Shown here one piece after another: positions 21,282 to 33,341 of a stretch of 64,000 nucleotides of DNA (position 1 is its first letter; each line of letters opens with the position of its first letter). Both the position numbers and the translations under genes were made by a program. The notes below the pieces were generated by a model. The model had not been told where the DNA came from, did no database searches, and saw only the letters and a list, made by a program, of their open reading frames with translations. This DNA comes from Sphaerosporella brunnea (Eukaryota; Ascomycota; Pezizomycetes; Pezizales; Pyronemataceae). The stretch covers positions 22,380-86,379 of the forward strand of contig VXIS01000206.1 of assembly GCA_008704415.1 (NCBI GenBank). The letters run 5' to 3'.

Positions 21282-24086
21282 GATTCCTAAACGATTTTCT
21301 TGTGTGAGAAGAGGGATGGTGGTGGATATCACGGGAGGGATGAGGAGGTGGCGATGGAGGTGGTGATAGAAATGAAGGGGTTCAACTAAGTAAGTACCTT
21401 GTGATAGAGAGAGAAGGGTAGGCGGGAAGGGATAATGGGAGGTTTGGTTGAGAGTTGTAAAGACGAGGGCAGGTTGGATGCTGCTTGGGTGGTGATAGCG
21501 GGGGTGTGGTGAGATTGGCACTAAGTAACGTACGCGGGGCTGGGTGGGAAAGTGCGTCACTCACTTTTGAAGGAGTTTGCTGCGCAGAAGTATCTAGATG
21601 TATGTACTCGAGTACTTTGCCGACGCAGACAGACAATTCTGACAAGAACTTAGGTACCATATATAAACTCCACTACTGCTGCGATGGAAGCCAAAGGAAG
21701 CTCGTGGAATCCGCTAGGTAAACCTACCAAGGCACTCGCCAACACTGCAACAACAACAATGCAACTCCACCGTGAATTCCCATCATTGTTTTCTTTGTTT
21801 GTGCACGTTTCGCCCTCGCTCAGCTAAAAATACTATAACTGGGAGTTCGTGATGCCTTTATATATAAAGACAGTACAGTACTTGTATTATGTAATATCTG
21901 CTTAGACAGTGTAGTACAGTAGATCAGTGTCAACGCTCATCTCGAATCGCTTATGCACATCCCCGCTTGTCCCCCACCCCATTGCATACCATCCCTTCTC
22001 CCAATTGTGGGCTCCCTCGTGACTCGCCCAATCATTTGTTCCAAAAATGCATCCAACTCAACCAACCTCGGAGCGTCAAGGGTGCTTTTGATGAGGCCTT
22101 CGAATTCTCGACGTGCAAAGAGTCTAAGGCTCCATCCGCTCGGTGGTGAAGGAAAAATCGACTTGTCGATCCGGTGCCTGCCTGCCCAGAGCTCATCGAC
22201 ACCGTGCGTGAGCCTACATAGCATGGGATCTAGTTAAGGCTGGTGGCTTGGTCTAGATAAGGGGGCAGCTGGAGAAGGTGTATGTAACAGACAGGAAAAA
22301 CCATGCACTGTGTCGCTGAGCCAAAACTATTGCCCAATGACATCGAATTGGAGGATAGTGATTCTCGAAGGTTGAGAGTCTGAGACTGCCACCGGTTCAA
22401 AGCTCGACTGGAGATGGGATTTAGGATGTATCCATTGCAATTGCCGATCGAGAGGGCTGCCTAGGCCCTATAGCTAGGCGAGCGATCCCGCCTAAAGCTG
22501 AGTTGAGATCCCGTACCGAGTGATCTGCAGAGTACCTATTACGCCGAATGATCTGCAGTGACTATGGTTTGAAGCTTGTCCGTGTGAGCTTTGCTCTGGG
22601 CAGTACCTGGGTTATCCTCTAATTGCTGAGTCACTGGTGATTACCCACTTGTAGCGTTGAGCACATTGTCGCTGTACCCAATTGGTGTGGTGGAATATGT
22701 GATCTATCCTCTGCTGGATGTGTGTGTAAACTCATTTAGTTATTACTCTTTCGATCAGCCCGGCTTGCTTGCCAAACTCGAAAAATGTGTGTACACTATA
22801 AGAGTCCTTGATTTAAGGATATGCCGCTTATAAGCAAGGGGGTCGCGGTCCCGGCAATTTTTATATGGGAAATAAGAATATTTCGAAAGCTCACCCGTCG
22901 GAGGGAGTTTTGAGGCATCACAACCAATCACTCAGGCCAAGCCACCCCTCCTAAGTAGGGGCGAAATGGATCACGACGTCAGTGACAAGAATATAATTTA
23001 CAACCTCAAGCTGAGGAACAACCTCCAGCCAATCAGGCGACTCCGGATGCCCTGCCATAATTTCATCCTCTAACTACCAACGCGTCCTTATCTAAGCAGA
23101 ACCTATCCAGCACCCGCTTATTTACATGAATGTAACACACCTCATCCGCAACAGCAAGATCAAAAGAATCGCAGGATCGCTCTGAGGGTCAGAATTTCAA
23201 AGGAGCGTACCTCGCAGGTCTTGAGGATATGGGGGCTTGTACCGTCCAGCCACTATAGCAAATTCCTGCTTCTGTTCATGTTCGCTGTCAGTCCAAGCCG
23301 ATTAGGCATACGGGAAGCAGCTGCAGCCCGAAGCCCGAGTGCTCCTCATATAAGTTCTAGTAAAGCATGTAAATGGGCGGGCGTCCATATACACCATCAT
23401 CGCCCCTCGATTATCCAATCCCCTTTTCATATCTGCTCATTGAAGTGCCCACTATTAGCGCATAACATCACACAAATGTAAACTTATCAGTCTGCTGATC
23501 CACTGGTAGACTGACGGGCGAGCTAAAACGCCAAACGCTTCGAGACTTTCAGGGCGTGGCTTAAAGGAGATCGCTGTACAATCAATTGCGGAATCGTCTA
23601 CTGTACTGCCAGTGGGTCCGGCGAGGGTTTGGCCCTTTATAGCTTCCATAATTCAAGATCTAGATGTCGACATGGTTGTTGGTATCCCAACTTTTGAAGC
23701 CCACAATTATCGGAAGGTCCCGCCCATTCTCACCCTCCTAGGTACTGCCGACCGAGAGCCACTACCCCCGATGCGCACTGCCGCTTCACCGTGGCTGATG
23801 TGGTCCTCCTTAGGTGTAGGTGTATCTTTATTGGTGGACTAGATACCTTTTTGGAGAATCTCATATTAAGCTTTTATACCTGCTTATGCTTCGGGAAACA
23901 AACATCAAAACAGCGTAAAAAAAGACTCCGCGTCTCTGCCAACCAAAAAGAAAAAAAAAACAAAAAAAAAAACAAAGAAAATCCAACACCCAGATAATTC
24001 GAAGAAAATTTGCGGAATTCCAATTTTCGTTAATCATGCGCCATCACCCAGACCCACCCCAGACCCAATTTGTACAGACAGACTTC
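21282..24086. other. 2.8-kb gap between p23 and isocitrate lyase
   Basis: p23 promoter (G/A-rich near 21290-21500) and ICL 3' flank (A-rich near 23945-23990). No protein gene, RNA gene or clear repeat recognised in between. Confidence 0.5.
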
Positions 24087-26094
24087 TCAATGCTTGGTGA
24101 ATCCAGTAAACTGTGTCTCGGTGACCTCCTTACCCATGGCTGCTGTAGAGCTCACACCACCGGTCACCATCTTGAGCATGTTGTCGATGTAGTTGGCACC
24201 AGACCACTTCTGATGTGTCACGACGTCGACGCCGTTCTCCATCTCAGGCTCCTGTACCAAAGAACCGTATGCCTTCATTCCTTGTTGCGAGTATGCCTTG
24301 GCGAACGTGTCTGCAGTACTGTTAGACGTAGTTGAACTAGATTGAATTAGAAAATGGCATACCAGAGATGAGTGCCGTGGTGTGCAATCCAGCCAGGGTG
24401 ATGAACTGCCAGCAGTAACCCAGCTTGGCGAGCCTGGTGATGTAGGTCTCCTGTTCCGCGGGGCTCATAGCAGCTACACATTGTCAGCTCATCACGCTTC
24501 ATTGCCAAAGGGAGAGTCGTCGTCGCCACACACCTTTCCAGTTGAAACTGGGGCTAAGGTTGTACGCCAACTTCTGTTCTGGCCAGACAGCATGCACCCC
24601 CTCCGCAAACTCAACCGCCTGCTGGTAGTCGGGCTTCTTGCTCTCCATCCAGACGAGATCGGCGTACGGAGCGAAAGCTGCACCACGCATGATAGCACAC
24701 TTGGTGCCACCCTGGTAGCGGTAGTAACCCTCGCGGGTTCGCGGACCGTCCCAGTCGAAGAAAACATCAGTTCCGAGCAGCTTCTTCGCGATCAGACGTG
24801 CCTCGGGGTTGCTCTTGCCCTTGGCTTCCGCCAAATACTTGCTGACAACGTCGCTCTTTCCGGCGGCCTGGAGCGCTTCAACAACGGCTTCGTCGAAGAG
24901 TTTGATCTTCGCCTGCGCCAACCACTCATCTTCGATTTGCTGAAGGGCATCGCCATTCTTTCCAGCTGCCTCGGCGGCGGCCAGTATGGGTGCCAGAGGG
25001 TTCAGGTCGGGGTTGGTGGAGCCGAGAATGAAGGGGTGATCCCGGACATCCACGCTGGAGGTGAGCAAGGTCGCGGCCTCGGAATCCGTTCGCGCAACGG
25101 CAACAAGATCGGTGCCTGTACCTGGTCAGCAGGGGCGCACAGGATTGGTCAGGAGTGAGTGAGTGGCATACCCATGATGTCCGCTTGCGCTCGGATGGCG
25201 ACAAGTCTGTTGATGTGCTCTCCAACAGGCACCAACACCTTTCCGGCCATGTGTCCACACTTCTTGGTGCCAGGAGCTTGGTCTTCAATGTGGATACCAG
25301 CTGCACCACGCTCAATGAACATTCTTGTGAGCTTCATGACGGCAGTAAGTCCTCCATGGCCAGTGTCGGCATCAGCAATGATCGGGCGGAGATAGTCGAT
25401 GCTTGGCTTGGAAGCACGCTGGGCCACAGGCGTTGAGAGGCGCTCTTCCCTCTGTTTTCGGTCGTGAAAAAGCTGTGCCTTGAAGAGATGTTCAACCTTG
25501 TTGGGGACCGTGTCCTAGCGCGTTCAAAACCATGTCAGCAAAACTTATTCCCCACACGCTTATGTTATGTGTGCTAAACCAAACCCACATCCCGAGTGAC
25601 ACCAGCCATGTCCCGATGTTTCCCCATCCCACACGGAGCGCCGGGAAGGCCGCTGCGTCTAGAATCTGGACTCTTGCGGCCACCACGCCGAAAACTCCGC
25701 CAAAAAGACCGGCCAAGATGGATGGAAGGAAACTTACCATAGGGTAGTCCGCCAAATCCGGGCTGGGCTCGTGCGAAGTGCTCGCAGTCGAAGAGCACTG
25801 CCAGCCCGAAACATACACAGTATCCAAGTATTTCGCCATCTGCGTGACCATGACCGGATCCAAGCACCCATAGGTGGCGCTCACTTCTCGGTTCGCAAAC
25901 CGACCCTCCAGGATCTTCCACAGCTTCTTGCTCTGGGCATTGGAGGGGTACTGGATGGGAAGATTACCACGCTTCGAGACAATGGCCTCAGCAGTGTAGG
26001 GACGAGTCGTCTGGCGCCAGCGGTCATCCTTCCACCAGGTCTTCACAGCTTCAACTTCGGCCTGGAAGGCTTTCTCTTCGGATTCGAGGGACAT
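24087..26094 (-). CDS. acuD: isocitrate lyase (glyoxylate cycle)
   Basis: Five exons: 26094-25738, 25514-25172, 25115-24534, 24473-24363 and 24310-24087; product 538 residues, exactly the usual length for filamentous fungi. It splits isocitrate into glyoxylate and succinate, needed for growth on acetate, fatty acids and other C2 sources. Visible: [15 protein letters not shown] near the N-terminus, the catalytic loop signature KKCGH, the metal-binding region ARTDSEAA and the C-terminal NLSPSFNWK with the second catalytic Ser/Thr segment. The C-terminus ends FTKH, not an obvious SKL-type peroxisomal signal. The first intron (223 nt) is longer than the other four coding introns of the gene (52-61 nt). 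Confidence 0.96.
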
Positions 26095-28317
26095 ATTGGT
26101 TGGCAAGAGGAGGTACAATAAATTGATGTGTGAGGTATCCTATGAGAGGAGGATATAGGAATAAGTTGGGGGTGGTTCGATAATCTGTGAAGGAGGGAAG
26201 AATAAGATATCCTCTCTGAAGCGCAGGGAGGCCGAGCTATATGAGTCAAGGGCCTCGGAAGAACGCCAGCCACAGCTTCCCGTTAAGCATTCCGTCGGCC
26301 CCATCTCGGCCCAGCGGGAAGCACCTGGGCAGCTTGCGGACGCACAGGCTACCAGTTGATAGCCATGGCCGAGAAGGTGCTGCGCAGAAATGGACGCTAA
26401 AGCTCCGAACTGCGGGAGAGTAGTTGACTCAATCATGGGGCGGCCAAGCGATGCCCGCGCTGAAGGAACGTTTTTATCGATAGATAGACACCTCGTAGAC
26501 GGGAGGCCGAATACTTAGTTACCTGTGCTGGCATGTGAAGATCGTTGCTGAGCGCAGGATGACGCGGACGTCTCACGGGAAGCAACTGCCATGGAGTAGA
26601 GCTCGGTGGAAAACCCCCCCTCACATGTATTATACTAGTTATAATACTACCAAGCCTGGGTGATTTCCGGTGAGGAAACCTTCCCACAACACAACTTGAA
26701 GCTCGCACCTTCACCGGCAATTCCTCTGCGAAAAGAAACTTGAACTTCAACTAAAATTTATGAATTCGAACAGCAGAACGAAACGAAATATCTTCAAGTT
26801 GCAGGTCGATATTGATCATGCCAACAGGCAGACGTTTTGTATGTGGGTGGCGCAAAGGCTGGTGTTGCACGACCGACCGTCTCTGGCTCATAGAGCGAGG
26901 TTTTCTAGTCCAGTTTATCACGTTTTGAAAAATACCGTCGCCCCGGTAAAATACACCCCCCTTTTCCACCCCGCTCTACCATGGAGACCGCCGTTTCCAC
27001 CCTTCGATCAACTATAACAACAGTTCCTTTGCTACATCTCTATCTCGTGCTCTCTCTCTTCGGGGCCGCCGAGTTCTGAGACCGCGGGATGGACGGACAA
27101 CATACTAAGCACTTTGGATAGCAGTTTGCAGTTGAAGGGTGCAAGTCCGCACAAGCACAAGTGCTTGGGCGGGAACTTGTCCATGTCTCCATGGCCAGGG
27201 TAGGTGTGGGGATCGCCTCGGACACATGCACTGATGTCACTGTGGCCCGTACGCCCGCGAACAAGATCAACCTCGGCACAGCGATCGCCCATGGGGAGAA
27301 TTCGGAAGAGAGTTGTGTATCTGCCTCACAGCAATGTATGGGCTCAGAGAACCCCCAACTCAGTTCATCCTAAGAAGCAGACAACCGAAAACAGAGCATC
27401 GTACCTACCGGTCAGGTTGATATTGATATTTATCGAAAGCCAGTACGGAATGGCATTTATACAACGTGCGCAAAAAAAATTAATTTCGTCTCAGCAACAC
27501 TACCAAACACTACCAACACCATAATGAAATTGGATTTATCTCACGCACTTGTATCAAGGAGAGGAAAAGCAGCATAACCCTGATGCTCACGAGGCCCTCC
27601 AAAGTGCAACTGCCGTTGTGATAATGATTTTTTGTGCTTTAATTTTTGTCTTGGCACGAGGCTGGGTAAGGCAAGGTGACATGTCGAATAGCTCGCTTCA
27701 TAACCATACCACCAAATCACGCAGTAAAATCGCCGAAATTAATACGAGAGGAACAGCTGCTTAGCTATGTGTCTAAAGCAGTCTGAATAATCTAGACAAT
27801 TTTGATGTGGTCGTGTTGAGCGGAAAGCATTCTTAGCCTTAGTGCGACCATTTAGCAACAGCGTGCGCCTCACCAAACAACAAAAATATGTGAAATACCT
27901 CTAGTAAGGACCTGAAAAGCTCTCAAATTCAGTTTGGAAGCTCGGGGTGTTGAACTCGCAGCTGTGGTAGTTGTGATAGGGTCTTAATTGATAAGTTGTG
28001 TTGCGGGGTTGTTGCGAAAGTAGTTGTCAAATTTGTTTTTTTGCGCACTATGCACAAATGCCATTCCGTTAGCCAGCTGTTTCCTTCTTAGCGAACACCG
28101 GCATGCGGAGCCGCCCCCGCAACCTCGGTTTCAAGATTCAGTTAATTTGGATCGTGAGGAGCAGGCCGAACACAGATCGCCGTCATACACACGCATTCAA
28201 ATCAAGCAAACTGGTAGTTGAATGGCCCGTGGCGAGTCCCAGATACATACATATATGCATAGAAGTGTAGCACGAGATACAGGTCTGTCAAATATGTATT
28301 GTACACCGCTCCGTATA

Positions 28318-28443
28318 CCGCATAAACTCGCAAGCAAGAGACTGGGCTACGTCACTGGCTAAGTCACTGCGCCATGTGGCAAAGTCACTAAGCCTACATG
28401 GCGCAGTGACTTAGCCCAGTCTCTTGCTTGCGAGTTTATGCGG
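28318..28443. mobile_element. 126-bp fold-back MITE (TACCG-ended family, copy B)
   Basis: Outer 32 bases are perfect inverted complements (ccgcataaactcgcaagc at the left end) and pairing continues through ctaagtcactgcgccatgt. TA flanks both ends. Shares the inner aagtcactgcgcc motif with copies A and C, and its outer end with the chimeric fragment at 59072. Confidence 0.8.
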
Positions 28444-29394
28444 TACCAGGTAGGTAGAGTACCTTCTTATCTACCCCACGGGGTTCGTGGTTTTTTTCTT
28501 TTTAGCACGGAACGCAGGTACATACTAAATGTTGACTTACATATCCGAGATAGGCTACAATAAAAGAGTGGCCGATTAACGAGTATACAATTAACTATTT
28601 CTACTTATGTAAGTACCTGTTTAAGTAGGTGCAGACGACCGCATTCAAACACACTGGGACTCCACGAAGCACTATTCCCTTTACGGTTCTCTTTGACGGA
28701 AACTGTGGCTATGGGATAGTAGCTCAGCCAATTCAACGGACATCAACCGGATTCTACATGTATACAATGGGTAAAGCCCAACTTGTGTGTGCCTCTAGAG
28801 TAGTGTACAGCTACTATCCGAAGTTAATAGGTCATAGGCGCCCATTATGTTGTGTTGTCTAAGTATAGATGAACGCACTCGTAAGTACCGTTGTAAAAAA
28901 AAAACGTTTTTTGGCGTTGGGAATGCCCTCTGGAAGTTTTTGGAGACCCAGATGTTTCTGCGCTGCACTATGTTGCTGCTTTCAGTGTGTTTTGCTGCTG
29001 CCGACGCTAGGCGAGAAGCAAAGCATTTGTCAAAAACAAGACGATCTGCTAGCGAAGACACTTTCTGAAGCTTTTGACTCTCGAGACTTGCACTTCTTCC
29101 TATCGGTTTTTAATTTAGTTCGGGAAACTTTTACTCCAGAAAATCTGCACACGCGTGAGGGGGGGTGTGTCTAACCGCTGAAGAACAGCTGGTGAAGCCG
29201 AAGCCGCGATCTCACCATTGTGACAATTCAGCTCTTAGTTGCAACCATGTGCGAGGAACTTGAAGATAAAGGCAAAAGTTTCAAAGCATGACGTTCCCCT
29301 ACGAACCCCAAATGAGCACCTGCTTCCGATAAATATTGTGGCGGACAAAGATCGAAACACGAGTGATTGACAGTGAGTCAAAGACCGACAGATG

Positions 29395-29395
<1 letters not shown>

Positions 29396-29426
<31 letters not shown>
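29396..29426. repeat. T31 homopolymer
   Basis: Uninterrupted run of 31 T (A on the other strand). Could be the A-tail of a retroposed copy on the minus strand, but no homologous body was recognised. Confidence 0.7.
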
Positions 29427-29427
<1 letters not shown>

Positions 29428-30243
29428 AAGAGGAAGCGTAGATCAAAGCGTAGAGTATATGTGTAGTAGAAAGTCATCGACAGTCTCGAGCCCGTTCGCT
29501 AAGCAGTTGATACACATTCTGTGGCTAACTGCGCCGATTATACCATCAGATCTGTACTCGTCGCTAAAATCTGAAAATGTGGGAGGTTTCAAACATGAAG
29601 AGCTACTCACACTCTTCATGCCGCACTACTATACTGAAGAATGACGCCAATTTGGTTGTTGCAGAGCCAATGGAAGTGGCTGTGAACGCTTTAAACAGTT
29701 AAATTTATCCACAAGAACTTAGTATTTACGAGAGCATTAATTTCATGTGTCGTGAGTTTTGCCACCGCCAACGAAAAGTGAAAAAGTGAAAAGGGATGGG
29801 GTTGAGCATGGAGCAAAGCGACAGCGTTGACGTCCTGGGCAGAAGAGCGAGCTTGCGAGCGTCACTGGAAAAGGATTGAAAGGCGTGCTAGTGAAAAGAT
29901 GCCAGTCGTTATAATTCTCTTTGGCACGTGGCACATGGTACAGCACAGTTGTGCATTTTCCTTCCTGTAGTGGTCATCTTATGGGTCGCTGCAGGTCGTA
30001 ACCTTGCCTAGGTAGGCTAACCAGAGTAACGGATATTTAGGTAGCTCGACGGAGGCGATGCTCTCTACACCTTCTCATTCAGAAGAATCTTTGCTCTGGT
30101 TCCCAGTCCAAAGTAAAAAGAGGTAAAAAAAGGAACAGGAAGGATATCGGTACCGCAACAGACAACATCCAAAAGCATACCGGTACCCCCAACGCCCAGT
30201 TTCATAGAATGACCACCTCCAGCACTCAACATCGGGAGCGGAC

Positions 30244-33200
30244 CTAGTGCTCGCCAGAATCGGTGACTGTTGGCGGGGGAGCGATGGATTGTCCGGTCGA
30301 TGTTGTATCATCAGCCTGGTCCCGTTCCTTACCCTTTGAGCTTTGCTTAGACACTGTTCTGGGGGTATTCCTGCGGACGCTACCCTCTCCTCGATCCCGG
30401 CGACTCTTTTTATGAACCATTGGATAAAACTCGTTAAAGTTGAGCAAAACACCAAGCAGGCGCAAGGGAGCATCAGGCTGATAGGTCAAATCCCCCAACA
30501 AAACCACGATTCGAGCGTTGAAATCAGTGCTCAAATTTTTGAGCCTCAGACGCAGGTTGGATAGTGTTTGGTCCCCATGAGTGGAAGCCATATCGGCGTC
30601 CTTGTAGAGAGATGGTGCGTCAGAGTTTGAAAATTGAACGATATTTTAGGCAAGTGAAGAAACGTACCGTCTCTCGTACGCCCCAATTCCCCTGAGTGGT
30701 CCTGGCCTCAATCCTCGCATCACGCTCCTGGCGGCGAGTAAACTCCGTGACCGAATAACCGTAAAGGCCGTCGACTACGTCCTTGTATTGAAGCATGATT
30801 TTCAAAATTTCGTGCAATTGGCTGAGGAACGACTCATCCCCTGTGTCCGAAGCGGTTCGCTTTTTCCCATTCCTAATGGAAGCCCCACCCAGAAGACCTT
30901 TGTGGGTGATCTGCCGAAGATATTCTGCATGTGCACCTATCAAATCATCTAGGGTTACATTCGGCTTCTTGATAGCCTGCTGGAGATCGCCCCATGATGA
31001 CTCAATAACCTGTGAGAGAGTCAGCAATTAGTACCACCTATATAAACCTTCAGTCAGGATAAGCCGACCTCAAAAAGGATGTAGTACTGCAGCTGATTCA
31101 CAAAATGCACCATCTCTGCCACGACGCATCTTGCTTTCTTCCAATCGGCGCCAACGAGGTCGTCAACGGCTTTCAATACGCCCCGGGCACCAGTCATGAA
31201 CCTCCTCCAGCTGCTGCCAAGAGCATATTCAACTCGTTTGATCCTCCATAGGAAGTTGAAAAGTTTGAGGTATTGCTTGCTGCTGTAAGGAGTTACAACG
31301 ACGTCGACTGGAGCTTCTATTTTGTATTCGAGGGTAAACACATCCCAACCAACTTCGCCATGTGACAGTTCCAACATACGCGCATCCAAACGCGCCAAAA
31401 TATCAGCCTTCTCGAATTGTGCATTGGATCCACGGATTGCATGTTCCAGTTGGGCGGTGAGGTTGTGTCTATACAATGTATTGGCTGGTCGGTCGAGATT
31501 CGCAGAGAGCGATTCCATAAGGAGTGCGATGAAATCGCCCTGGCCAAGTAGCAAAAACTTCTTAAGCGCGGCCAAGTGGTCAAAGAGCTTGAATTTGTTG
31601 CCCATGAGGTCTATAAGCCTGGCCATGGTAGTCTGATACGCTTCGTCAATGCTCATTTCAAGCTTCGCCGTGTCGCCATACCGGAGTTCTTTCGAGGTCG
31701 ACTTCGAGTATTCATCTACCCAATCACTGTCTGAGCAGCCATGCCGTATGAAATTCAGTGATTTTCCAATAAGAAACACTTTTTTCGCGAATCCTTCCGT
31801 TATAATGGTTGGGACTTGGAAAGCGTGAAAATGATACTTGTCTTGCCAGACTGATGTGGCTCCAGGTTTGACAGTAGTGGTAGCAGCAGCAGCAACAGCA
31901 GCGGCGGCGGCGGCGGCGGCGGCGGCGTCGTCGTTCTGAGATTTGGCAACAGCATTGCCGCTTGTCTGAGACACTGGTTCTGGAGCTTCTTCCGTCACAA
32001 AAAACTCGACGTATGGATCAGTGAGCTCTCCTTCATAAATCCAATGACGGAGCATGTCGTAAAAGGGACGAGTTATTTGTGCAAGAATGCGTTCGGCAAA
32101 TGCACGGACAAATGGATCGCCATGATCGGAGGCGAAACGGTGAACCGAAGATATGAGCTGACCGCCTTTCTGCCGCTTCGTCTTGTCGACGATTAGGCTC
32201 ATCATCCTGAGGCCCATTGTTGCTTCCCGGGTCCATACGACGCATCTTTTCAATGTCACACCCGATGCCAGAATCCCCTGCCCCCTCTCTGCTGCCGCAA
32301 CTGCCCGTCGAATCTGACTTTCCAAGCCACCAACCAATTCTACATAGCCGCGTAGCTCATTGCCAATGGCAGACCTCAGAGACTGACCGACCAGTCCGCC
32401 ACCGTCTACGCCATCAGCGGGACCATGCACAAAGTCGTCCAGTGACTTATACAGCAGAGAAGGTTCGGCCAAGGTATGTAGCAACGAAACTAGAGGGAGC
32501 GGAAGCGAAGGCGGAAATGAAACCGCATATTTTGAGGCGGGTGATGTATTAAAAGGCAATGGTGTAGAAGATAGGCCGAGAAGCGTAAATGGGAGGGCAG
32601 ATAACAGTACCTGTTCGCTTGGATCTGAATTTTGGGTTAGCAACTGCAGCGGAGAGAGGCATAAATATATCTTGCAAACCGATGCTGTCACCCCTTGCCG
32701 CCAACAGATCCGATTTAGTCGGCATTCCCTCTTGGCTGCCGATCCGGGACTCGGGATCACCCATATTGTGTGGGACTTCCCGCACGGGTAACCGATGTAG
32801 TCCCTGCCCGCTGAATGCCATCGAAAATATTTGCTCATCATTTTCTTGCCGTTCAATCGATGAGTTTACGGGAGCAGCCGTTTCAGTTATCCGGTCCCCC
32901 TCCTCTCGTGAGCCCGATAACTCCAGCAAGAATTTCAAGGCGCCCCATTTCTGCGATAGCACGGGTTGGGTGAGAAGTCGTGTATAGAGCGAGCTGAATT
33001 TCTTTGCTTTGTCAGTTGAAGTGTTATCGCGAATCACTAAATGAGTTAGTTGTGCGTAATGTCTCGCCGAAAAGAAATCCGCACGTCTTTTTTTGATCAT
33101 ATCACCTAGATGTTGTATGTCCATGACTGTGTCCGTCGGTTGGTGCCTGATATACGCGATTCAGCAACGAACGTGGGGACTGATGCTGCAGAACTGACCT

Positions 33201-33341
33201 TTCGATCGTTGCGTGCACTCTCTCCAAGATCTCGTCTTGTCTCGCTTCAGCGTCGGATTCGTCTTCATATTCAGTGGCAGGTAGGAAGTGGTCGATGAGT
33301 TGGCTGAGAGCGGACTCGACGCGATCGTCCTGAGGATCCAT
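30244..33341 (-). CDS. SPC98: gamma-tubulin complex component GCP3 (Spc98/Alp6)
   Basis: Five exons: 33341-33199, 33146-32692, 32624-31069, 31009-30668 and 30600-30244; all junctions keep frame, product 950 residues. GCP3 pairs with GCP2 and gamma-tubulin in the small complex that nucleates microtubules at the spindle pole body. The GRIP1 region begins at ALPFTLLGLSS and GQSLRSAIGNELR; the GRIP2 half shows KKVFLIGKSLNFIRHGC, LLLGQGDFIALLMESL, ANTLYRHNLTAQLEHAIRG and WDVFTLEYKI, all characteristic of GCP3 rather than GCP2. A run of Ala (GCN repeats, 31883-31930) sits in a linker. The start at MDPQDD is chosen because fungal orthologues begin similarly; an upstream in-frame ATG at 33464 would add 41 residues. 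Confidence 0.93.

Larger units (their letters stand above)
26095..30243. other. 4.1-kb gene-poor gap upstream of isocitrate lyase
   Basis: Includes the ICL promoter and the 3' flank of GCP3. Supported contents are the MITE at 28318-28443 and a T31 tract at 29396-29426. Several open frames of 60-100 codons exist but none has recognisable composition or splicing partners. Confidence 0.5.

Noticed and set aside
28715..28765. tRNA-like string containing tagctcag
   Set aside because: No cloverleaf with matching acceptor arms or T-loop could be drawn.
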